Origin: Solibacillus daqui
Lineage (GTDB): Bacteria > Bacillota > Bacilli > Bacillales_A > Planococcaceae
Assembly: GCF_028747805.1 (NCBI RefSeq)
Contig: NZ_CP114887.1
Location: 3,390,001-3,454,000 of the forward strand
Reading direction: 5' to 3'
DNA: 64,000 bases
Shown here in pieces: positions 8,726-16,958 of this stretch; position 1 is the first letter of the stretch, and every line of letters begins with the position of its first letter. Both the position numbers and the translations under genes were made by a program. The notes under the pieces are model-generated. The model saw only the letters and a program-made list of their open reading frames with translations, had not been told where the DNA came from and did no database searches.

Positions 8726-10231
8726 TTAGGATGAGTATATCTCTTCTAATATTTTTATTTTTTTCGCAATGGCATCTTCAAACGTCATAATATATGCTGC
8801 TGGATCTTTCGGATTGTGGAATTGCGTAATTTTGCCTGTTTCTGGATGTACAAATTTCGAGGAAGCACCACAACCAATACCTAAAATCGTTTGTACTTCT
8901 TCCATTATAACGATATTGTATATCGATTCTTCACTCGGCTTACAGTAGCCAACATTTTCTAAATTACCTAAAATATTTTTTTGACGGTATAAATAATAAG
9001 GAACATAGCCATTAGCAGCTGTCCAATCCGTTGCCATTTGCATCATTTGTGCGACTGTATCACGGTCAGCTACTTTATATTTGTCTTTGTTACGCGTCAT
9101 TTCCGATGCACGTTTAAAACTTAATGTATGCACCGTTAAGCTTTCTGGTTGCATTTTAGCCGACTCTTCTAATGAATGCTGGAATTCCTCAATCCCTTCA
9201 TTTGGTAAGCCTATGATTAAATCCATGTTAATATTATTCATACCTGAATTACGTGATAGCCAAAACTTTTCAATGGTTTCCTCAACTGTATGATGACGGC
9301 CAATTGCCTTTAATGTTTCTTGCGTATAACTTTGTGGATTTACTGAAATACGGTCAATACCCCACTTTTTCAGCACTTCAATTTTCTCTGGCGTAATCGT
9401 ATCAGGACGACCTGCCTCTACCGTAATTTCTCGAATCGATTCAGGGTTTGGGAAGGCATCAAACATCGTTTTATAAAGTGCATCCATTTCATGCGCTTCG
9501 ATTGACGTTGGTGTACCTCCACCCCAATAAATCGATGTAATGCGCATATTTTTCTTTGTAAGCCATTTACCCATTTCTTGTAGTTCAATGTGCAATCCGT
9601 CGATAAATTTCTCAACTCGTCCCGCTTTACGATTGGATTGAATTGCATAGGCTGGGAATGTACAGTATGCACACATTGTAGGGCAGAAAGGTACCCCGAT
9701 ATAAATCGAAATTTCTCGTCCTAACTCATCTATATCTGGAATAACCTTTAATTGACGCTCAACAATCGCTTTCATGAGTGCGATTTTTTGATCAGAAATT
9801 CGGAAATCCTCTTTTAAAATTGTTGCGATTTCTTCATCAGATTTCCCTGCTTTACGGTACTTATGATACAGCTTCGTAGGACGAACTCCCGTTAAAATTC
9901 CCCACTGCTGTGTCATCCCTGAATATTGCTCCAACACATCTAGCATGACATGCGATAACGCACGCTTCATACGAATGCTTTGCTCTTTTTCAGTGCCCTC
10001 CGTTGCATAACCAATCGAATAGCTATTTGTAAAGGCTTGACCATCTACTAATAATTCTGCCGCCGTATGAATTGTAAACGAGGCATCAATGGAATGTTCA
10101 AAAGCTAATGTCATATCCGCACCATCGTTTTCAATTTGAATGACCGAGTCTTCGTAAAAGAGATTGGCAATATGGTTTAACACGCGTGTCCAATCCTCTT
10201 TAAATTGTTCATTTATATGAATTGTTTTCAT
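8726..10231 (-). CDS. hemZ: Oxygen-independent coproporphyrinogen III dehydrogenase-like HemZ
   Basis: Radical SAM protein of 501 residues acting in haem synthesis, oxidising coproporphyrinogen III without oxygen. The cluster motif CPTMCAYC supplies C183, C187 and C190, and the radical-SAM GGGTPTS motif follows. The roughly 180-residue N-terminal extension (LTGVRPTKL at 113-121) is typical of the HemZ branch rather than HemN. C-terminal features such as NILGNLENVGYCKP also fit. Start ATG 10231 has only a weak ribosome site. Monocistronic, with a strong terminator at 8680. Confidence 0.93.
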   Translation of the reverse strand: MKTIHINEQFKEDWTRVLNHIANLFYEDSVIQIENDGADMTLAFEHSIDASFTIHTAAELLVDGQAFTNSYSIGYATEGTEKEQSIRMKRALSHVMLDVLEQYSGMTQQWGILTGVRPTKLYHKYRKAGKSDEEIATILKEDFRISDQKIALMKAIVERQLKVIPDIDELGREISIYIGVPFCPTMCAYCTFPAYAIQSNRKAGRVEKFIDGLHIELQEMGKWLTKKNMRITSIYWGGGTPTSIEAHEMDALYKTMFDAFPNPESIREITVEAGRPDTITPEKIEVLKKWGIDRISVNPQSYTQETLKAIGRHHTVEETIEKFWLSRNSGMNNINMDLIIGLPNEGIEEFQHSLEESAKMQPESLTVHTLSFKRASEMTRNKDKYKVADRDTVAQMMQMATDWTAANGYVPYYLYRQKNILGNLENVGYCKPSEESIYNIVIMEEVQTILGIGCGASSKFVHPETGKITQFHNPKDPAAYIMTFEDAIAKKIKILEEIYSS

Positions 10232-10368
10232 TATTTATTCTCTACTTTCCTATCTAAATGAAGGTTAGAAAAAGATTTCGCTTTCGCGCATAATGGCCAA
10301 AAACAATGTCTTTTCTAATATGGATTTCCTCTAAAAAAATCCTAGTTTCTTATTTATTAAAAACAAAA

Positions 10369-10399
10369 TCCATCTCATTGTAACAAAAAATGAAATGGA
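10369..10399. repeat. Inverted repeat in the hemZ upstream gap
   Basis: TCCATCTCATT and AATGAAATGGA pair at 10 of 11 positions around a 9-nt loop. The rest of the 10232-10691 gap is AT-rich. I see no further gene in it, only a weaker pair TTTCTGCA / TGCAGTAGAAA near 10435-10471. Confidence 0.4.
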
Positions 10400-10691
10400 A
10401 TAAACGAATACTGCTTATATTTTTTGAAAACACCTTTCTGCAAAACCAATGCGACTAATGCAGTAGAAATTTTCGCGCTCGTATCCACCTTTAAAAAATT
10501 ACCAACTTTTAATAGTCATTTAACTTAATTTTAACTTTTCATCTGTAAAATTAGTTATAAATTTAGGATAAAAAGGGGTTTCCACTATCTATATAGTAAT
10601 AACATGGTATTTTTTTACTATATTTCATTAGACTAACTTTATAGAATATTCTATACTTTTTATTATCAACTATTAAATGGAGGTAGCAATG

Positions 10692-11063
10692 ATGGTTCGA
10701 CCACTAAACTTTACAACTCAGAATTTCACTGATATAGTAAATCAACTTTCTATCGGCATTCATACGTTTGATATAAATCGCTGCGATGAGCGTACATTTT
10801 ACATTACAATAAATGTTACTTATGCAAATAATTCAACTACTTGCGATTTAATTTTCTTGATTGATCGCGACGAATTATTTGGCGCGATTTCATTAAACGA
10901 CCTTTATGAAAATGTTCAACATTTCTTTTCACAACACTTTAACTATCAATTACTTTATACAGACGAAATGCAAATTGCTAAGCTCGCTACAAAGCATCCT
11001 AGCTTTTCAGAGAGCATTCGCAAATACTCACAAAAATTCCCAAAACACTCTATTTCATTATAA
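10692..11063 (+). CDS. Hypothetical protein
   Basis: A 123-residue soluble protein I do not recognise, with no membrane segment, cysteine cluster or known motif (MVRPLNFTTQNFTDIVNQ...KFPKHSISL). A perfect GGAGGT lies 7 nt before the ATG at 10692; ATGs at 10677 and 10689 are in frame but badly spaced. It is followed at once by a bidirectional terminator. Codon use is like its neighbours, so it looks like a genuine lineage-specific gene. Confidence 0.7.
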   Translation: MVRPLNFTTQNFTDIVNQLSIGIHTFDINRCDERTFYITINVTYANNSTTCDLIFLIDRDELFGAISLNDLYENVQHFFSQHFNYQLLYTDEMQIAKLATKHPSFSESIRKYSQKFPKHSISL

Positions 11064-11091
11064 AAGGCTCACACAATTGTGTGAGCCTTTT
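11062..11091. terminator. Bidirectional terminator
   Basis: AAAGGCTCACAC and GTGTGAGCCTTT flank AATT between convergent genes, with T/A tracts on both sides. Confidence 0.9.
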
Positions 11092-11094
11092 ATC

Positions 11095-11439
11095 TTATAG
11101 TCCGTCGTATAATGACTGGATTGGCTGTGTAATAATGCGGTTTACTTCTTGAATAACTGAGCTTAACGCCATTTCTGCTTCTAGCATTGCTAAGATTTTC
11201 AGGTCTTGTTGCGCTAATTGAGCTACTTTTTGTAAATACACATATTCTTCTTCTGTAATTTCTTCACCTGCATTTTGCTTATCTTGCAACTTCATTTGTA
11301 CATCGCGGAAATTTGTGAATAGTTTTTTTGCTTCTTCATCTTCACGTACTGCATCTACCGCTTTTTGTAGATTTTCGAACTCATCTGTTTTGCGGAATGT
11401 TGCTTGAAGTTTATTAATATCTTCATAAATGTTAATCAT
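11095..11439 (-). CDS. yheA: YheA, YlbF/YmcA-family helical protein
   Basis: A 114-residue, almost wholly alpha-helical protein of the YlbF/YmcA (DUF964) family. B. subtilis YheA has the same size and the same neighbour, YheB. Family members YlbF and YmcA help direct RNase Y and affect competence and biofilm; the role of YheA itself is not established. ATG 11439 follows GAAAGAAGGA. It lies 21 bp downstream of the yheB-like gene, forming a two-gene operon. Confidence 0.85.
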   Translation of the reverse strand: MINIYEDINKLQATFRKTDEFENLQKAVDAVREDEEAKKLFTNFRDVQMKLQDKQNAGEEITEEEYVYLQKVAQLAQQDLKILAMLEAEMALSSVIQEVNRIITQPIQSLYDGL

Positions 11440-11460
11440 CTTAAATCCTTCTTTCTCGTT

Positions 11461-12606
11461 TTAGTTCGTCAACAAGACGACAATTGCTTGAATAACTCCT
11501 ACAAGACCACCAATAATGCCACCTAACCAAGTGATTAGCTTGAGCTCCTTGCTAATAATACCAAGTACAAGCTCCTCTAATTTAGCAATCGGGAATGAAT
11601 CCACCTGCTCACGCACGACTTCAGCTAAATTTAATCGTTTTAACACATCTTCAATTTTATTTTCTGCTACGATAAACAACTTCTCCATGACTTTAGGCAA
11701 TAGGTCAACCGTTACCCATTGTATTCCTTGTGGCCAATAATCATTAATCGTTTTGTCTAAGCGTGATTCAATCGCTAGTGCATTTTTTGCATAGCTTTGG
11801 ATGTTATACTCAATCGTATCAAAGTTTACATCATTCATAAAGTCCATCGCTGGACGATTTTTAATTTTTTCCCATTCTGAGATAAAAATTCGCTGTAATA
11901 ACGCCGCTGTGCCTGGCGCTTGTAAAAACTTCACAAGCTCACGCTGCACTTTATCAACAAGTGATGTTGAATCGCCTAAAAACATTTGAATCATGCCACC
12001 GAATGAACCCTTAGTCGATAAAAAGTCATCAAGCATATTTTTGATTGTTATTGCGCCTTCTTGTGATAAGAAATAGTCTTCACCCTTTTGTAAAATCTGC
12101 ACAACCGCTTCATCTACTTTACGGTCTAATACAGGCTCTAAATCAGTCGGTAAAATTTCACGAATCGCTTTTGACGATAATGTATTTTTCACCGACATCA
12201 ATTGACTATGAATAATTTCATCCACTTTTCCTTCAACGGTTTGTGGTAATGTTTGAATTCCGGCTAAATGCAACCAATCATTTATCGTTTTTTCATCCGT
12301 AAATATTTCTTGTTTCACCTTGTCCTGCGCAAATGTTAATACGCTCGCTCGAACTTCTGTAGATAAAAATTTCTTTTTAATCGTATCAGGTGTTAATAAA
12401 TAATCAGTTACCGTTTTGCCTAATTGAATCGCTAAATCACCACGACGCTTCGGAATTAGACCTGGTGTTAATGGTAACTTCCACTTTTTGAAGTAAATCG
12501 GCTTATACGGTCTAAATAGCATTTTAATCGCCATGTAATTTGTTGCTGCACCAACGACCGCACCGACGACACCAAGTAAAAGTAATAGCGTAATAAATTC
12601 TCCCAT
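11461..12606 (-). CDS. yheB: DUF445 membrane protein YheB
   Basis: A 381-residue DUF445 protein. The N-terminal membrane helix (FITLLLLLGVVGAVVGAATNYMAIKMLF) ends in the conserved NYMAIKMLF/RP motif. A long amphipathic helical central region follows, and a C-terminal membrane helix (GGIIGGLVGVIQAIVVLL). The function is unknown; B. subtilis YheB is a paralogue of a putative envelope protein. ATG 12606 begins directly before the first membrane helix, whereas the upstream ATG would add 22 charged residues. Operon with yheA. Confidence 0.85.
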   Translation of the reverse strand: MGEFITLLLLLGVVGAVVGAATNYMAIKMLFRPYKPIYFKKWKLPLTPGLIPKRRGDLAIQLGKTVTDYLLTPDTIKKKFLSTEVRASVLTFAQDKVKQEIFTDEKTINDWLHLAGIQTLPQTVEGKVDEIIHSQLMSVKNTLSSKAIREILPTDLEPVLDRKVDEAVVQILQKGEDYFLSQEGAITIKNMLDDFLSTKGSFGGMIQMFLGDSTSLVDKVQRELVKFLQAPGTAALLQRIFISEWEKIKNRPAMDFMNDVNFDTIEYNIQSYAKNALAIESRLDKTINDYWPQGIQWVTVDLLPKVMEKLFIVAENKIEDVLKRLNLAEVVREQVDSFPIAKLEELVLGIISKELKLITWLGGIIGGLVGVIQAIVVLLTN

Positions 12607-12713
12607 TGATCTCACTCTTTCCTCATCTATATCTATTCTATTATTAATTTCTTCAACCAAAAATTGCAACAACTGACTACTTTCTTGTACGATTAAATCG
12701 GGAGGGAAGTTTC

Positions 12714-12923
12714 ATGATTCAACATTTTAGCTATAAACCACTATTTGAAAACAGCCAAATTCCAGGCTGGTCTATTAGTTTCTTTTTTAAAAACGAGCGA
12801 TTTGCTGCGGACTATTATAAAGATGGCAGTATTCGCTTCATTGGTAATGCCCCACAGCAAGACGAACTTGCCAACGTAGAAAAAATGGTCCATGAATTAA
12901 TGTTATTCCACGTTTATGAATGA
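12714..12923 (+). CDS. yheE: YheE (DUF5342) small protein
   Basis: A 69-residue soluble protein (MIQHFSYKPLFENSQIPGW...) resembling YheE, which in B. subtilis also lies beside yheB. Its function is unknown. ATG 12714 follows a strong GGGAGG. The stop codon is the first TGA of a tandem ATGA array. Divergent from yheB, so the two promoters share the 107-bp gap. Confidence 0.75.
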   Translation: MIQHFSYKPLFENSQIPGWSISFFFKNERFAADYYKDGSIRFIGNAPQQDELANVEKMVHELMLFHVYE

Positions 12924-12943
12924 ATGAATGAATGAATGAATGA
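12916..12943. repeat. ATGA tetranucleotide microsatellite (7 copies)
   Basis: Seven exact tandem ATGA units beginning inside the last codons of yheE. The first TGA serves as its stop, so gain or loss of units downstream would not change the protein. Confidence 0.95.
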
Positions 12944-13018
12944 GAAAAGCGCTAAAGCGCCTTCAAGCCCCGAGTGGGCAAAACGCCACGTCCATACTAT
13001 CTTATTTTTTAAAGAAAA

Positions 13019-13046
13019 AGAGCACCCTCACTTTTGAGGATGCTCT
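13019..13046 (+). terminator. Hairpin 1 of a three-hairpin cluster, probable terminator
   Basis: AGAGCACCCTCA and TGAGGATGCTCT pair with one mismatch, followed by CTTTAT. Probably ends the yheE transcript. A G/C-rich repeat-like stretch (GCGCTAAAGCGC, GCCCCGAGTGGGC) precedes it at 12949-12980. Confidence 0.6.
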
Positions 13047-13055
13047 CTTTATCCC

Positions 13056-13099
13056 GCATTAAGGGACAGTAAGAAGCAAACTGTACTGTCCCTTAATGC
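13056..13099. repeat. Hairpin 2: 15-bp perfect inverted repeat
   Basis: GCATTAAGGGACAGT at 13056-13070 and ACTGTCCCTTAATGC at 13085-13099 are exact inverse copies around a 14-nt loop. No poly-T follows. It resembles a small mobile-element end or regulatory stem rather than a terminator. Confidence 0.7.
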
Positions 13100-13117
13100 C
13101 CGATTGGTAAAAACTAA

Positions 13118-13149
13118 TGCTCGGTGAGGGATAAATCCCTCACCGAGCA
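13118..13149. repeat. Hairpin 3: 14-bp perfect inverted repeat
   Basis: TGCTCGGTGAGGGA and TCCCTCACCGAGCA flank a TAAA loop. Perfect and GC-rich, with no T-tract on either side. Confidence 0.7.
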
Positions 13150-13169
13150 AAGTTTCACCTTATGCGCAT

Positions 13170-13257
13170 TCAAGTAAATTATTAAAATAGCTGGCTAGAG
13201 AATTTATTTGCTGGCAATTTTTACAATAAATTTCTCATCTATTCAAATAATTACTTG
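13170..13257. repeat. Nested inverted repeats (structured element)
   Basis: An outer pair CAAGTAAATTATT / AATAATTACTTG encloses an inner pair GAGAATTTATT / AATAAATTTCTC. This gives a stem-internal loop-stem of about 85 nt. It lies downstream, on the minus strand, of the 16-codon reading frame at 13273-13323. Confidence 0.5.
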
Positions 13258-13272
13258 TTCAATAGATTACCA

Positions 13273-13323
13273 TTAAAATACTGATAATTCAATTTTTAAT
13301 ACATTATTTTTTAGTGCTTGCAT
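13273..13323 (-). CDS. Possible 16-residue leader or micropeptide
   Basis: MQALKNNVLKIELSVF preceded by a well-spaced GTGAGGTGATTT ribosome site. Too short for homology recognition. It is immediately followed by the nested hairpins, and no larger minus-strand gene lies downstream until yheE's opposite strand. It may be a real micropeptide or a decayed gene end. Confidence 0.3.
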   Translation of the reverse strand: MQALKNNVLKIELSVF

Positions 13324-13458
13324 AAATCACCTCACATTTCAAATAACATAATTTGTTTTTTTAGCATAAATATTTTATCATTGTAGTATTAAAAAATTTT
13401 TTTAGGAGGTGTACTCTTTATTTGCCGTGCCCATTTGTGCCGCAAGTAAGGAATATAT

Positions 13459-14799
13459 TTGGACGTAGACATAGGTATTGAACTAACCATTAGGTTGATA
13501 GTATTTGCTATCTTAATTGCCGCTACGGCATTTTTCGTTGCAACTGAGTTTGCAATAGTTAAAGTAAGAACGACAAAAATCGATCAGCTCGTTGCTGAAG
13601 GAAACAAAAAAGCAATTCGTGCAAGAAAGGTCATCACTAATCTTGATGAGTATTTATCTGCTTGTCAATTAGGGATTACAATTACCGCTCTTGGACTTGG
13701 TTGGCTTGGAGAACCAACCTTTGAAATTATTCTCCACCCACTATTCGAATTTTTAGGATTAAGTGGTAGTGTTACATCCGTTCTTTCATTTATTGTTGCC
13801 TTCTCACTCGTAACGTTTGTACACGTTGTCGTAGGGGAATTAGCACCGAAAACTCTTGCTATTCATAAAGCAGAAGAAATCACTTTAAATTTATCAGGCG
13901 CAATTATTTTGTTCCACAACATCATGTATCCATTTATTCGTACTTTAAATGGTTCAGCACGTGCATTAACAGGACTTTTTGGTTTAAAAATGATTTCTGA
14001 ATCTGAAGCAGCACACTCTGAAGAAGAGCTTCGCATGATTTTAACAGATAGCTATAAAGGAGGAGAAATTAACTCCTCTGAATACGAATACGTAAACAGT
14101 ATTTTCGAGTTTTCTGAACGCATTGCGAAGGAGATTATGGTTCCTCGAACTGAAATTATTAGTATCGAAAAAGATCAAACAATTCGTGAAGTATTTGAGC
14201 TAATGGGGATCGAGCAATATACACGTTATCCGATTACCGATGGCGATAAAGACCATGTTATCGGTTTAATTAACATGAAGCATTTATTAACCGCTTATAT
14301 TAAAAATCCAGCAAATGGTGATAAAAAGGTTGAAGAATATATGCAACCTGTTATCCGTGTTATTGAAACAATTCAAATTAGTGATTTACTTTTAAAAATC
14401 CAAAATGAACGCATTCATATGGCGATTTTAATGGATGAATATGGCGGTACATCCGGTTTAGTAACGATCGAAGACATTATCGAAGAAATCATCGGTGATA
14501 TTCAAGATGAATTTGATGATGATGAAATTCCTGAAATTCAAGAAATCGCAAAAGACCACTATATCTTTGATTCTAAAATGCTGCTAGAAGAAGTAAACGA
14601 CATTTTAGGAACAGACATTGAAGATGAAGACATCGATACAATCGGTGGTTGGTTCATGACGCAACGCTTTGATGTTGAGCTAGGCGATATAATTGAAATG
14701 CAAGGATACAAATTTAAAGTTACCGAGTTAGATGGTCACCACATTTTGTATTTAGAAGTTACAAAATCACCTAAGTTTGAAACGTCAGTCGAGGAATAA
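13459..14799 (+). CDS. CNNM/CBS-pair/CorC membrane protein (hemolysin C family)
   Basis: A 446-residue membrane protein of the YhdP/YugS group, implicated in Mg2+ or other cation efflux. The N-terminal CNNM domain has about four membrane helices (residues 8-30, 65-90, 100-125, 140-160). A CBS pair runs from about 215 (IMVPRTEIISIEK) to 345, and a C-terminal CorC/HlyC domain from about 360. The only start is TTG at 13459 (MDVDIGIELTIRL): an in-frame TAA lies 12 nt upstream, and AAGGA gives proper spacing. A stronger AGGAGGTG at 13404 serves a 19-codon TTG frame that overlaps this start. Confidence 0.9.
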   Translation: MDVDIGIELTIRLIVFAILIAATAFFVATEFAIVKVRTTKIDQLVAEGNKKAIRARKVITNLDEYLSACQLGITITALGLGWLGEPTFEIILHPLFEFLGLSGSVTSVLSFIVAFSLVTFVHVVVGELAPKTLAIHKAEEITLNLSGAIILFHNIMYPFIRTLNGSARALTGLFGLKMISESEAAHSEEELRMILTDSYKGGEINSSEYEYVNSIFEFSERIAKEIMVPRTEIISIEKDQTIREVFELMGIEQYTRYPITDGDKDHVIGLINMKHLLTAYIKNPANGDKKVEEYMQPVIRVIETIQISDLLLKIQNERIHMAILMDEYGGTSGLVTIEDIIEEIIGDIQDEFDDDEIPEIQEIAKDHYIFDSKMLLEEVNDILGTDIEDEDIDTIGGWFMTQRFDVELGDIIEMQGYKFKVTELDGHHILYLEVTKSPKFETSVEE

Positions 14800-14804
14800 T
14801 TTTT

Positions 14805-14844
14805 AAAGCCCGCATTTTCTTAGTTGAAAGTGCGGGCTTCTTCT
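14805..14844 (+). terminator. Terminator of the CNNM/CBS gene
   Basis: AAGCCCGCATTTTC and GAAAGTGCGGGCTT form the stem, followed by CTTCT. Confidence 0.8.
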
Positions 14845-14866
14845 ATTTAAATGGGGCTGAATCATT

Positions 14867-15517
14867 TTAGGCTTTTTCACTTGGCTCTGTTAAATTATGC
14901 TTAACTGCATATAAAGCAGCTTGTGTACGGTCTTGTACTTGCAACTTTGTAAAGATATTCGAAATATGTGTTTTTACTGTTTTTTCCGTTACAAATAGTG
15001 ATGAAGCGATTTCACGATTGCTTTTCCCTTTTGTTAGCTCTGCTAGTACATCTTGCTCGCGTGGTGTTAATGGGTTAATAAAATGGGGTTTATTTTCCTC
15101 TTCCCGTAACCCTTCTTCTAGTTGCGTAGTTGCCTCTGGATGCAATGTATTTTCACCGCGCATAATTTGACGAATCGATTCCACTAAATCATCCGGCTCA
15201 ATATCCTTCAATTGATAACCTGATGCCCCTGCCTCCATTGCGGGCAGCACATGGTCTTTATCAGAAAAGCTTGTCAGCATTAATACCTTAATATCCGGCC
15301 ATTTACTCTTAATTTTTTTCGTCGCTTGAATGCCGTCCATCTCAGGCATAACTAAATCCATTAGTACAATATCTGGTTCAAACTTTTGGACAAGCTCAAT
15401 TGCCTCTACACCGTTTTTTGCTTCACCAACCACTTCAATATCCTTTTGCGTTTTTAAGAAAAATAATAATCCACGACGTACAACGTGATGATCATCTGCA
15501 ATTAATACTCGAATCAT
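14867..15517 (-). CDS. NarL/LuxR-family response regulator (YhcZ/AirR-like)
   Basis: A 216-residue DNA-binding response regulator. The receiver domain has the acidic pair D8-D9, phospho-acceptor D54 (VLMDLVMPEMDG), T/S switch (LTSFSD) and K105-region lysine (YQLKDIEPDD). A LuxR-type helix-turn-helix follows at about 148-205 (LTPREQDVLAELTKGKSNREIA). The start follows TAGGGGGAG, 11 nt after the kinase stop, so both are one operon. Receiver and kinase pair as in B. subtilis YhcZ-YhcY and S. aureus AirR-AirS; the targets are unknown here. Confidence 0.92.
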   Translation of the reverse strand: MIRVLIADDHHVVRRGLLFFLKTQKDIEVVGEAKNGVEAIELVQKFEPDIVLMDLVMPEMDGIQATKKIKSKWPDIKVLMLTSFSDKDHVLPAMEAGASGYQLKDIEPDDLVESIRQIMRGENTLHPEATTQLEEGLREEENKPHFINPLTPREQDVLAELTKGKSNREIASSLFVTEKTVKTHISNIFTKLQVQDRTQAALYAVKHNLTEPSEKA

Positions 15518-15528
15518 TGTAACTCCCC

Positions 15529-16647
15529 CTAATACGGCAAGCGGACTAATAGCTCTGTCCCTTTACCAATCTCACTTACCCAATCCGCCGTTCCACCAAC
15601 CGCTTGCGAACGATCTTTTATTGACTGAATCCCAATTGATGGAATGTCATCGATTGCATCAACATTAAAGCCCTGTCCCGCATCTTTTACAACTAGCAAT
15701 ACATCCGTTGCAGTTATATTTATGAAAATTTGGACTTGTGTTACACCGGAATGTTTTCGTACGTTATTAAGTGCCTCTTGCGCGATTCGAAATAGTGTTT
15801 CCTCCACGCGAGACGGCAATTGAATAACACCTGCTACATTGACCGATAATTGTAAGTTCATCATTTCCGCATAAACTTTAATTGCTTCAATAAGCCCACT
15901 TTCCAGCCCTTTTGGACGTAATTGCCAAATAAGTGCGCGCATTTCTGTCAATGCCTCTTGTGTGAGCTGCTGAATATCTTTGAACGTTTCTTTTAACTCT
16001 ACTTGCTCCGTCATTTCAATACCTGCACGAGCTGTTAATGTCACAGAAAATAACAGCTGATTAACAGAATCATGCAAATCACGTGCTAAACGGTTACGTT
16101 CCTGTACAAGTGCAATTTCTTGCTGCTCATTTGTTAAATAAATACGCTTAATGGCCGAGCCCATTTGAAACGCAACGGATTCGAGTAAATCAAGCTCCTC
16201 ATCCGTAAAACGCACCGTATTGCGTGATGCAACATTGAGTATGCCAAAACGTTCTTGTCCAGATTGCAATGGCACTGTCGCATGGTGTGTAATGTCATTA
16301 TGATCTCCGTCATTTGCTTCAATCGCACCTTCAATACGCTGGCATTCGATAATGTTCGAAGCTTTTTTTAGTTCATCATTGCGGAAACGTGACACACACC
16401 AACATCCACCGCGCTTTAAATGCTGACACTCATTATAGCTAAGCGCATCGGGTAAGTTTTGCTTTACAACAAGCTCGGATTTTCCCTTTTCATCAATAAA
16501 GAAAATCCAGCCTGTTTCAAATTTCGTCCCGCTTAAAAATTTTGATAATGCGCCGTTTAACATCGGAATCATTTCGGTTTCTTCGTTTAACAGCTCAGCA
16601 ATTTCTTTTAGTATTGCAATATTAGAATGATTATTCGTCATTGGCAT
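15529..16647 (-). CDS. GAF-domain sensor histidine kinase with four-Cys cluster (YhcY/AirS-like)
   Basis: A 372-residue soluble kinase with no membrane helix. A GAF domain (about 10-170) contains C74, C82, C84 and C102 (CQHLKRGGCWC...C). The HisKA_3 dimer region has phospho-acceptor H192 (ARDLHDSVNQ), and a C-terminal HATPase reads EALNNVRKHSG...DAGQGF. AirS of S. aureus has a cysteine-bound [2Fe-2S] cluster in a similar GAF domain, so redox or oxygen sensing is a reasonable inference. ATG 16647 follows AAAAGGGA. First gene of the two-gene operon. Confidence 0.9.
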   Translation of the reverse strand: MPMTNNHSNIAILKEIAELLNEETEMIPMLNGALSKFLSGTKFETGWIFFIDEKGKSELVVKQNLPDALSYNECQHLKRGGCWCVSRFRNDELKKASNIIECQRIEGAIEANDGDHNDITHHATVPLQSGQERFGILNVASRNTVRFTDEELDLLESVAFQMGSAIKRIYLTNEQQEIALVQERNRLARDLHDSVNQLLFSVTLTARAGIEMTEQVELKETFKDIQQLTQEALTEMRALIWQLRPKGLESGLIEAIKVYAEMMNLQLSVNVAGVIQLPSRVEETLFRIAQEALNNVRKHSGVTQVQIFINITATDVLLVVKDAGQGFNVDAIDDIPSIGIQSIKDRSQAVGGTADWVSEIGKGTELLVRLPY

Positions 16648-16730
16648 TCGTCCCTTTTCATCGCGCTTTCTATTATCATATCACGCAAGCAAACGCCTAG
16701 CATCGCAATCTCCCTCATACTTTTGAATGA

Positions 16731-16769
16731 AAAGGGAGTGTCCTAGAAGTATTTCTGGGACACTCCCTT
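16731..16769 (-). terminator. Terminator after the 29-codon gene
   Basis: AAGGGAGTGTCC and GGGACACTCCCTT form a long stem around a 13-nt loop. It overlaps the stop codon of the small reading frame at 16768. Confidence 0.75.
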
Positions 16770-16857
16770 AAAAACCATCTTCATAACATTGTAAAAGTTC
16801 AATAATTTCCTGTTCATTTCCGGCAATTGCGCTTTTTATTAATAGCTGCTCCTCCAT
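16768..16857 (-). CDS. Small 29-residue protein
   Basis: MEEQLLIKSAIAGNEQEIIEL... begins with ATG 16857 after a strong AGGGGGAGAAGT site and ends at a terminator, which supports a translated gene. The start resembles the first helix of sigma-factor-like or HTH_16 proteins, so it may be a truncated relative. The function is unknown. Next to yhcX, with which it is co-directional. Confidence 0.5.
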   Translation of the reverse strand: MEEQLLIKSAIAGNEQEIIELLQCYEDGF

Positions 16858-16909
16858 ACTTCTCCCCCTTTATGTATTAGACATTTTTATGTTCGCTTTC
16901 GTTCAATTA

Positions 16910-16948
16910 CGAAAAAAAAATTCTGCCACCTTACAATAGCAGAATTTC
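16910..16948 (-). terminator. Terminator of the yhcX-like gene
   Basis: On the minus strand AAATTCTGC and GCAGAATTT flank a 12-nt loop and run into T9. Confidence 0.85.
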
Positions 16949-16958
16949 CCATCGTTTA

